A program made the position numbers and the translations under genes. From Pseudozyma flocculosa PF-1 (Eukaryota; Basidiomycota; Ustilaginomycetes; Ustilaginales; Ustilaginaceae), in assembly GCF_000417875.1 (NCBI RefSeq), contig NW_006920873.1:186635-215382 (forward strand): a stretch of 28,748 nt of DNA. Reading direction: 5' to 3'. This document shows, piece after piece, positions 1 through 8,074 of the stretch; the first letter of the stretch is position 1; each line of letters begins with the position of its first letter. Below the pieces are notes generated by a model. It saw only the letters and a list, made by a program, of their open reading frames with translations, was not told where the DNA came from and did no database searches.

Positions 1-26
1 GCGCGCGCGTCGGCGGTCGGCGGTCG

Positions 27-41
27 CGTCGTCGTCGTCGT

Positions 42-75
<34 letters not shown>

Positions 76-100
76 GGGGGGGNGNGNGNGGGGGGGGGGG
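27..100. repeat. GTC/CGTCGT trinucleotide run followed by a G-tract with undetermined bases
   Basis: A CGT trinucleotide array (about 27-41 and 43-75) runs directly into a G-only tract (76-100). Four single N positions alternate with G inside the tract, at 83, 85, 87 and 89. This is simple-sequence DNA near the left edge of the window. The alternating Ns suggest that base calling failed in the homopolymer. Open frames through it translate to poly-Arg or poly-Gly and are not genes. Confidence 0.85.
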
Positions 101-852
101 CGTGCTTCGATTTTCCTGTTGGATTTGGCGGCATTCGACGCGGGCCCTCGTCTGTCTGTCTGTCTGTCCGTCTGTCCGTCTTTCAGAGGACGGCTGCCGC
201 TGCGCCCCCTCGCCCTCTCGCTGCGCCCCCTTGCCCTCTCCCGCCTGGGTCGCTTTCCCGGAAGGTTGACCTGCCTGCTCGTGGGGCGTTGCACCCGCCA
301 TCCTAGCCTCCCCTCGGGCCCTCGCCCTTGCCAGGAGGCCCTTGCGAGGCGACGGGCTCCACCGAGCTCTCCACTCGACGCCCTGGTTTCTTCCCGAGCT
401 CGATTCTCGGCCTTCGTCTGTTACCTCCAGCACCACCTCTCTTCCACAGACCCCGTCTGCCCACCTGCCTCCAGCACCTCGTCGTTGCTGCGCCATCCTC
501 ACTCTCTACACGGGGCTGCCTGGCTCAGCTCAGCTCAGCCACCATCGCACATCGTCACTCCACCAGCCAGCATCGCTCCCTCGCCGTCCCTGCCCGCTTG
601 CGATTCCTCCACCGCTCCCCAAGCGCAGTCCCACAGCCTTCTTATACGGCGGCCCGGCGCTCGTCATCCCCCCTTTGTCGGCAGCGCAGCTCCTGCTTGC
701 CTTTGACGACGCGGATAGACCCAGGCCGAGGAACTCTGCTGTGACTGTCGCTGCAAACGGCCAAGCTGGCCTGCGAGACGAGCGCTCGTCGCGGCGACTT
801 TTGTTCCGGCAGAGGCCCGCTCAGCTCGCCCACCCTCGACTGAGCCGCCGCG
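101..852 (+). promoter_or_regulatory. Upstream region and probable 5' leader of the PHO81-like gene
   Basis: This gene-free stretch is strongly pyrimidine-rich on the plus strand. It holds a GTCT/GTCC tetranucleotide run (about 150-180), CT-rich islands and a short GCTCA repeat near 521-539. Long overlapping open frames here are proline-, serine- and arginine-rich, have no recognisable domain and are best explained by GC bias. A TTATAC-like AT-rich spot lies near 628-634, but no core promoter can be assigned with confidence. I saw no CACGTG (Pho4-type) box in it, so phosphate feedback on this gene is not evident from the sequence. Confidence 0.4.
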
Positions 853-3800
853 ATGAAGTTCGGAAAGCACATCCTCAGCCAGCAGATCTCTGGCTGGGGC
901 GCCTTCTACCTCGACTACAAGTTCCTCAAAAAGGTGAGGCCGCCGCCGAGGCGCGCCGGTGATGGTTGCGACAATGAGCTGGACGATATCCCCCGCTGAC
1001 CACCGCTGCCCGCCCGCCGCCGCGATTGCGCACAGATCATCAACTCGCTCGAAAAGGGACGCCTCGCCGATGCCGCCCTCTTTGCCACGGGAGTGCGGCC
1101 CGACTACGGCGCCAACGGCGAGCGCGCCGACTCGCCCGCCCAGCCGCAGCTGCTGCCCAAGATCGAGGGTTCCGATGAGCTGCAGATCCACAAGGCCGCC
1201 TTCTTCTTCAAGCTGGAGCGCGAGCTCGAGAAGATCAACACCTTCTACCTCCAAAAGGAGGCCGAGCTCAAGTCGCGCCTCAAGACGCTCATCGACAAGA
1301 AGCGCCTCATCTTCCAGGCGCGCAACTCGGCCAAGCTCTCCAAGGACTCGCCCTCGTACGTGGCGCTCTACGAGGGCTTCCGCTACTTTGAAAAGGACCT
1401 CAGCAAGCTGCAGCAGTTCATCGAGATCAACGCCACGGGTTTCCGCAAGATCCTCAAGAAGTGGGATAAGCGCTCCAAGTCGCAGACCAAGGAGCTCTAC
1501 CTGGCGCGGCAGGTCGAGGTGCAGCCCTGCTTCAACCGCGAGTTCATCGCCGAGCTGAGCGACATCGCCGCCGCCAACCTCCTCGAGCTCGAGAACCTCT
1601 CGCACGGGCGCGGCTGGGCCGACGCCACGAGCCCGGCCAGCGGTGACCTGAGCGCCGACAAGAAGCTCGACTTTGCCGCGGCCCAGAGCCAGGACTTTGA
1701 CGCCCTCGCCGAGCTCGAGGCCAACCTGGCCGAGGCCATCAAGGCCGGCCGGGTCGGGCCCGCCGCCGAGATGGTCCGCATCGCCGCCCAGAACGAGGAC
1801 GCGACCAGCGTCTCGCGCATCGTCTGGCGGGCGCTGCTCGAGTCGCCGCCGCCCGCCGTCGAGGCGGCGCTCGCCCAGGGCCTCGCCGACTATGGCTTCG
1901 TCGACGACATCAGCTCCCGCACCTGCCTGCACGAGGCCGCGCTGGCGGGCAAGCTCCAGCTGGTCAGGGCCTGCGTCGACAACGGCGTCGATGTGGCGAG
2001 ACAGGACATCTACGGCCGCACCGCCCTCTCGTACGCGGCAATGACCGGCCACACCGACGTCTGCGCCCACCTGCTGTCGCTGCCCTCGGTGACGGCGGCC
2101 ACCTACGACCTCGACGGCTTCTCGCCGCTGGTGCTGGCCGTGATGAATGGCAAGACCGAAGCCGTCCGGATCCTGCTCGACCACGGCGCCAGCGTCGAGC
2201 CACGCGACACGACCGACCTGATCCCGCTCTGCCTCGCATGCTCCGGCGGCCACGCCGACATCACCCGCCTTCTGCTGCAAAAGGGCGCCAGGATCGCGTC
2301 CAACGCCGAGGGCCTCTATCCACAGGCGCTCGCCGCCCGGGCGGGCCACACGGCCTGCCTCCGGCTGCTCGTCGAGTCCGGGGCGGACCTGGATGCGCCG
2401 GAAAAGGGCACGCAGTGGACGCCCGTCTTCTTTGCCGCCGAGAACGGCCACGTCGAGTGCCTCGAGGTGCTCATCGATGCCGGCTGCCGTGTCGGCCTGG
2501 TCGATGAGAAGGACAGGAGTGCCGCCTTCTACGCCGCCTGGAACGGCAAGATCGCATGCCTGCTGCTATTGCTCGACGCGGCGCAGAGGGCAGGACCCGA
2601 CGAGGCCGCCGCGGACGAGGCGGCCAAGGCGGCCAAGGCGGCGGCCAAGGGTGTGGCCGCCAAGTCCAGGGCCAACAGCGCCGACGAGCCCATGGACGAG
2701 CTCGACCTCGACGGCGAGATGGACGGCATCCCCTCGCTCTCGCTGCCCCCGCCCATCATCCCGTTCCGCACCTACGGCCACAACTACCTGGACAAGCGCA
2801 TCCTGGTTTCGATCTCGCTGTCGAACAACTCGGTGCGCCTCTACAAGCAGCAGGACCCGAACCGGCCCGAGCAGTTTTCGACGTCGTCGCTGAAGCTGGT
2901 CATGACGTCGCGGCCGGGCGAGTCGAACTCGGCCATCCCGCACAATGTGGTGCTGCCGCTCGCCGACGAGCGCGAGGTGTTCTCGTTCCAGGTCGACAGC
3001 CTCGAGACGTTTTCGGTCGAGTGGGAGCTCATGCCGACGTTTGGGTCCAAGGTGATTGGCAAGGCCGTGGCGCTGCCGAGCTCGTTTGAGGGCATGACGG
3101 ACCGCAAGCGGTTCGTGCTGCCGCTGCAGGACGTCTACCTCAAGGTGGTCGGCGAGGTCTCGTTCGAGCTCGACTTTGTCAAGCCCTTTGACAGCGTCCA
3201 GCTCGAGATTGGCGGGCGTGTCGAGACATACTGGAAGAGCATGCTGCCGAGCACGTCGTCGGGCGGCGCGGCCGCCGGCGTCGGCGTCGGCCCGACGCGG
3301 ATGACGCCCAACAGCGGCGTCGGCGCATCGTCGATCCTGGGCCAGCACTTTGCCGCCTCGACGCCCGGCGAGTCGGCCAACGCCGCCGCGGCCTCCCAGC
3401 TTGCGACGCCGATCCTGGCCGCACCTGCGCAACCCACGCTCGTCACCGGCTCGTCGATATCGGGCGAGTACCTGCGCGTTGTGGTGCAGGTCACGAGGGA
3501 CGGCGTCGCTGTCGCCTGGCCGCACAGCTTCCTGCCGCTCAAAGGGCTCGAGGTCTACGTCGGCAGCGTCACTGCTGCCGAGTTTGTGTCGCTCGCCCAG
3601 TCCACCGGCACGCTGCTCGACTGGGACGCTGCGCAGGGCGAGCGCGCGTCGTGGGACGACTGGAAGACGGCGCTCAAGGGCCGCGTGGCGCCGCTCGAGA
3701 AGCTGTTCGAGGTGAGTCGCGCCGCCGCCGCCGCCGCCGCCTAGGTTGAATTCGCTGGGGCTTCTTCAACTGACTGCGACGCTCGACGTGCCCCCCCTTC

Positions 3801-4503
3801 TTCCCACTGTCCTTTCAGATCCTGCCCGTCTCGATCGGTGTCGACATCGAGGTCATGTACCCATCCACGGCCGAGGTCCGGCAGAAGCCGGGGATGCCCA
3901 AGATGGAGGTCAACGCCTTTGTCGACACGATCCTGCACACCGTCTACGCCGCCGCCACGACCAACAAGGAGCAGAGCCGCAAGATCCTCTTTTCAAGCAC
4001 GAGTCCGACGGTGTGCACCGCGCTCAACTGGAAGCAGCCCAACTGTGAGTCCGCGCTGGGGTCCACCACCTCTTTCCCGCCCGCTTTAGCCTCGGCCAGC
4101 CTCGAGACGCTGACCCTCTGCCTGATCTGTCCTGATCTGCCCCAACACAGACCCGGTCTTTTTCGGCTCGCACTGCGGCATCTCGGGCGAGGCGAGCCTG
4201 CGCGGGCAGCTGGAGCCGACGGCGCGGCAGGAGACGGACCCGCGCCGCGAGAGCATCAGCGAGGCGGTGCGCTTCGCCAAGTCCAACAACCTGCTGGGTA
4301 TCATGGTCGAGGTGGCGCTGCTCGACCACGTCCCCAACCTCGTCCACAGCGTCAAGGCCGCAGGGCTGCTCCTCATCACCACGGGCAAGAAGCGCGCGAG
4401 ACAGGCCACCGCGGCGTCGGTCGAGATGCTCGACGAGGACAAGGCCGGCGTCGCAGAGGTCGACGGCGAGGTCGTCGATGGTGTCGTCGTCTGCACCAGT
4501 TGA
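853..4503 (+). CDS. PHO81: Pho81/Nuc-2-like regulator: SPX, ankyrin repeats and degenerate GDPD domain
   Basis: Four exons: 853-933, 1036-3711, 3819-4044 and 4151-4503, with GT-AG introns of 102, 107 and 106 nt. The spliced product is 1111 aa, close to yeast Pho81. The start MKFGKHILSQ is the typical SPX N-terminus. The SPX domain covers about residues 1-185 and has the basic KKWDKRSK helix near 158-165 that binds inositol pyrophosphates in this family. Ankyrin repeats run from about 310 to 545. An Ala/Lys-rich linker follows, then the RTYGHNYLD block and a glycerophosphodiester-phosphodiesterase-like region (about 838-1085), ending in the Pho81-type block LNWKQPNYPVFFGSHCG across intron 3. 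In fungi Pho81/Nuc-2 inhibits the Pho80-Pho85 cyclin-CDK when phosphate is low. The GDPD part lacks the catalytic Glu/Asp and His residues, so it is probably a non-enzymatic fold, as known for the family. The domain assignment is firm; the CDK-inhibitor role is by homology. Confidence 0.93.
3712..3818 (+). other. PHO81 intron 2, containing a GCC repeat and an in-frame stop
   Basis: The intron begins GTGAGT, carries a (GCC)n run at 3721-3741 and a TAG at 3742-3744, and ends CTTTCAG. Splicing is phase 0 on both sides. If the intron were retained, ten residues (V-S-R and seven Ala) would be added after residue 919 before a stop, which removes the rest of the GDPD region. The exon on the far side (residues 920 on) matches Pho81, so splicing is certainly the main form. 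Confidence 0.85.
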
Positions 4504-4782
4504 GGTAGGGACCGGCCCCGAGGAACGACGGAGAGAGATGGACCGTTAGAGAGACAGAGGGACGGGTATATAGAGAGGAGCGGGTGTAGGTTCCGTTGTC
4601 GTGTTTACAAGGCTGATGCTACAGCCTGGCTCCGTGTAATTCTATGGCTTTCGTTACGGGCAAGTGGGCAAGTGGGCAGGCGGGCAGGCGGGCAAGTCTG
4701 GGCTTCATCGTCTATTTCGTCGACGCAGGCGAGGCAATGAGAAGGGGGGATGGGGGGGGGGGGATGCGAGGCAGGGGGGTAT
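4504..4782. other. Convergent 3' intergenic region (PHO81 / alpha-beta hydrolase)
   Basis: This 279-nt stretch separates two converging genes and must hold both 3' ends. It contains GCAAGTGGGCAGGCGGGCAG-type short repeats (about 4660-4695) and a G-run near 4745-4762. I see no gene in it. Confidence 0.6.
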
Positions 4783-6202
4783 CTACAATTTGCCTTTGGC
4801 CACGGCGCTCCGGCCTGCACTGACGGAGCCGGGTACGGACGACGACGACGCCGACGACGACGAAGACTCCCAGCTCTTCTGCAACGTCGTTTCGGCGCGG
4901 AGGTCGTGGTCGCGGATACCGCCTGCGGCCGCCGTACCTTGGCGCGAGAGGTCGAGGCGGGACTGGAGCCAGGTTACGATGATGTCGACGAGCTCGTCGT
5001 AGTGTCCCTTGAAGTTGTGGTTTGCGTCGTCGATGAGGCGCAGCGAGGCCGAGCCGGGACGACGGTGCGGACCCGTCAGGGCGTTGATGTAGTAGGCCGA
5101 GTCCGACACGGGCACCGTCTCGTCTGCCGTTCCCGAGACGAGCAGGCTACAAGGGATCAAGGGTGGCGCCGTCGAGACGGGTCGAGTGAGGTGGGTAAGC
5201 AGAGAGATAGGGACGAGGACGTCAGCGCGTCATCAGAGGCGAGGGAACCGGCCACCGCAACGCAGCGCAATGCTACGCACACATCCGTCTTCGTCGGGAA
5301 TTCGGCCACGTATTTCTCAATGGGCCACACGGCAAAGTCCTCGACGTCCTTTGGGTAGATGTGCACCTCGCGCTTCTGGCCCGCCACCTTGACCTTCCAG
5401 CGGTAGAAGCCCTCGGCGGCAAAGGCGGGCTGGTAGAGCGGGTCGCGGTCTGCGGGGGTCCAAAGGGATGGCAAGCCGCAAGGGAGCGAGCGTCAGAGCG
5501 TGTCCGGGGCCAGGTTGGGAATAGAGGCGGAAGCGCTCACCGTGGATTTTCTGCAGCGACGCGGCGAGGCAAGGGGGCCAAAGATGAGATGGGTCCGTCA
5601 GCCTCGTGTCGCCGTCTGTAGCAAGGGCGGGGGCAAGTGCGTCTGGCCACGGCGCGGGCGCTTCTCACCTTCATCCTCCAACGAGCACCGAGGGCGACGT
5701 AGTAGGGCACCCTCTTTCTGGGTTCGACCGCGTCGTTGCACTGCGTCGCGAGGAACTTGAAGCCGTCGAGTGCGCCCCTGCTGTGCGCGATGATGACCTC
5801 GACCGTGTAGCCGAGGCGGTCGGTGAGGTAGTCGATGCAGGCGCGCATGTCCTGGAGGTCGAGGTCGAACGAGGCCATGTTCCAGGGCCCGGGCGTCTCT
5901 GCGTTTGCGCGGAAGTCGAAGCGGAACGAGTCGATGGGCAGCGAGGCGGCGAGGAGGCGGTGGTAGGTCTGGTCCTTGTGCGCCAGCACGCCGTGGAGGA
6001 TGAGGGCCACCTTCCTGCCCTCGGTCGTCGATCGCACCGGTGCGGGTTCCGAGGGGTAGTTGACGTTGACGCGCGGATCGACGATGGTGGCCTCTGCGGC
6101 GTGCTCGGGGTGCGGCGGCTGGTCGCGCTGCGCGAGGACACCGACAATGTTGATCGTGGTCCCGCCCAGGCTGAGCGGGATGTGCAGCTTGGTCTGCCTC
6201 AT
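4783..6202 (-). CDS. Alpha/beta hydrolase (serine aminopeptidase/esterase-like), four exons with a 10-nt microexon
   Basis: Exons on the minus strand: 6202-5669, 5550-5541, 5449-5281 and 5146-4783. Introns are 118, 91 and 134 nt. The product is 358 aa. The oxyanion-side motif LILHG is near residues 67-71. The nucleophile elbow is A-H-S-R-G with Ser141 (Ala replaces the usual first Gly). The probable acid is Asp246 in SGTADETVP and the probable base His281 in DANHNFKGH, so the triad is complete. A Ser/Thr-rich tail (about 295-358) follows the fold. Exon 2 is only AAAATCCACG, bounded by CTGCAG and GTGAGC. It gives K-I-H plus the first base of an Asp codon and joins ARWRMK to DRDPLYQPAF in frame. 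The start context is ACCATGA. There is no signal peptide, so a cytosolic location is likely. The substrate cannot be told; it is a general S33/Hydrolase_4-type enzyme. The fold is certain and the exon structure well supported. Confidence 0.85.
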
Positions 6203-6849
6203 GGTCGCGGCGTGGCGTGGCGTGGCGTGGCGGACGCGGTCGAAGGAGCAGCGGAGAGCGTCAATTCTATTACGAAGGCAGGAGCGTGGCAGGTGGCGAT
6301 TGCGGTGGTGGTGGCAGAGGTGTTGGTGTCGGTGGTGATGCTTGGCTGGGGGCCGGGGACGAGAGCGGCACTCCTGGGGTCAAAGTGCGGGGAAGCCGAG
6401 GAAGCTTTGGGGTCGACTTTGGCCGGGGTCCACTCGGCGCCTCTCCGGTCCAGGTTTGAGCCGGTCGGTGGCCTGGCCTGGCAGCGCGGTTGAGCCGCCC
6501 GATTAAATTAAAATCGGGAGGCAGAGCAATTCTGGGCAACAAGCTGGCAGCAAGGATCGGCGGGCGGACCCTAGCTTGCTTGCTGGCCGCCGCGAAATTT
6601 TTTGGCTTCCTGCAGGTGCCTGGCCTCGCCGCTGGCCCAGGGCGGCGCTGGGCGAATTTTTCCAACCTGGCTTGGTTGGCTGAGCCAGCCTCGAGACCAG
6701 GCCTCGCTCGCCCGCCACCCTCACCACCACCACCACCAACAGCACAGCACCACCTCCCGCGACCCAAAGCACACACCCATTCACACACGCTCACAGCTTC
6801 ACACAGAGCTCCAAACACAGCTTCACACACAGACTCATACACGGCTTCG

Positions 6850-6894
<45 letters not shown>

Positions 6895-6924
6895 TCTGCA
6901 CCACCACCACAACCCTCCGCGACC
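6203..6924. promoter_or_regulatory. Divergent promoter region with GGCGT repeat, CAAG/CTTG low complexity and a CA microsatellite
   Basis: This 722-nt region separates the hydrolase (-) from the DUF2423 gene (+) and must serve both. Next to the hydrolase start lies a GGCGT pentamer array (about 6209-6232). An AT-rich island, GATTAAATTAAAATC, is at about 6500-6514; it stands out in this GC-rich setting and is the best candidate for a nucleosome-poor or promoter element. It is followed by CTTGCTTGCTGGCC-type sequence, CACC repeats (about 6720-6739) and the CA microsatellite. I see no credible gene in it. Confidence 0.5.
6848..6891. repeat. (CG)n(AC)16 dinucleotide microsatellite in the DUF2423 gene leader
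   Basis: An alternating CG run (6848-6858) passes into sixteen perfect AC units (6859-6890), ending 34 nt before the ATG of the downstream gene. It probably lies in the core promoter or 5' UTR. Alternating purine-pyrimidine tracts of this kind can adopt Z-DNA and are often length-polymorphic. Confidence 0.95.
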
Positions 6925-7674
6925 ATGGCCAAGGGACTGCGCTCCAGCGCCAAGCTGGCCCACCGCAACGCCAAGCGGCGCGATGAAAAGTCCGACTACC
7001 GCGTCATCGAGGCGGCGCGGATGAACGCCATCACCAGCCGGCTCCAGGCCGGGCTGGCCAAGCCCAAGATGGAGGTGTACTCGGTCGCCGACATCGAGGC
7101 TGCCGCCGCGAAAAAGGCGGCCGGCGCAGACGAGACGGCGGCGGCGACGGCGGATGGAGAGATGCAGATCGACGAGACCGCACAAGGTTGGTATCTTGAT
7201 CCTCTGTCCAGGCGGCATGCCGGGTTCGGACGGGGTGACTGCGGAGATGGCCAGGGAGGAGGGTTGCAGCAGGGGAAAGAGGAACTCGAGTGCTTCCTGC
7301 TGGGCCTCGTCGATCCAGACGGGATCCACGCCGAGGCACCCGAGTCGCGCAGCCGGGCAGTCGACCTGTCCTGGCTCCTCGGTGACGAGTCCGACGAGGC
7401 GGGGAGGACAGGGGGAACGGGTCATCGCACCTGCGACGCCACGTTGGATGCGGCAGCGCTTCCCCTCGTCTCGGCCGCCACACCAGCCGCAGCACCTTGA
7501 TGCATCTTGCCCCGCTGACACACACACATACCCTCCCGCGCGCGGCTCTGCTTTGGCTCTGCTGCAGCACCCAAGAAGATTAGCACGTCGGGACCAAGAG
7601 AAAACGCACGGTCGCGCTGGAAGAAGGCGCGGGCGCCCAAGGGCGGCAAGTCCAAGAAGGGCGGCAAGAGGTGA
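6925..7674 (+). CDS. Small basic DUF2423/YBL028C-type protein (probable nucleolar, ribosome-biogenesis related)
   Basis: Exons 6925-7186 and 7568-7674 join in phase 1 to give 122 aa. The N-terminus, MAKGLRSSAKLAHRNAKRR, matches the MAKSLR start of the fungal DUF2423 family (yeast YBL028C; animal LLPH is similar). The C-terminal exon encodes PKKISTSGPRENARSRWKKA and a Lys/Gly-rich end, also as in YBL028C (K-I-S-T-S-G). The middle is alanine-rich and acidic. Family members are small, very basic nuclear or nucleolar proteins linked to 60S biogenesis; that role is inferred. The start has a strong context (ACCATGGCC). The donor is GTTGGT, weaker than others in the window, and the 381-nt intron is three times longer than its neighbours. 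The acceptor CTGCAG and a CTGAC branch site (about 7515) support it. Both exon ends fit the family, so the model is good. Confidence 0.85.
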
Positions 7675-8074
7675 TGTGGCGCGGGGCGCTGCCACCCATC
7701 CCTCGCCGTGCCAGCCTGCCGAGCCACTCGGCAGACCAGCCTGCCAGCAAAGCAAGATAGAGCCAGCAAGGTCGCAAGCAACCCAGCAAGCAAGATGGCG
7801 AGCTGCAAGCCCCGCAAGGCAGCCAGCAAGATCGAGGCACCCGCGCCAGGCGCTCGCTGCCTGTGTCGCGACATTCTCCCGTCGTCTGGTGCCAATGCCT
7901 TTCGGCGCCCCGTCGGACCAAGTTCGCACGCTCGCCCGCATACGCTCTCCGCACACGCTCCCTCCGTCTCTGTTCATAACCGGTCCCAGCCCAGTCGATA
8001 TCATGTACTATATTCCCGTCCCCCTCACACGTCTACAGAGACAAACGAGACGACATCCAAGGCTACCTCGCGCC
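7675..8074. other. Convergent 3' intergenic region with CAGCAAG repeats
   Basis: This 400-nt stretch lies between the stop codons of the DUF2423 gene (+) and YEN1 (-). It is dominated by degenerate CAGCAAG/AGCCAGC units (about 7725-7840). Plus and minus open frames across it are low-complexity and unconvincing. It must contain both polyadenylation regions; an AT-richer spot, ATATCATGTACTATATTCC, at about 7998-8016 is a candidate. Confidence 0.55.

Noticed and set aside
664..2451. 595-codon minus-strand open frame antisense to PHO81
   Set aside because: It lies fully opposite the SPX and ankyrin coding frame, has no domain, and is a typical antisense shadow of GC-rich codons.
7187..7567. Possible intronic C/D snoRNA in the DUF2423 gene
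   Set aside because: Only loose C-box-like (TTGATGC) and D-box-like (CTGA) words were seen, in the wrong order and spacing and without flanking complementary stems.
6835..8004. 389-codon minus-strand open frame over the DUF2423 gene
   Set aside because: It reads through the CA microsatellite (Val-Cys repeats) and the antisense of a well-supported gene, and nothing in it looks like a protein family.
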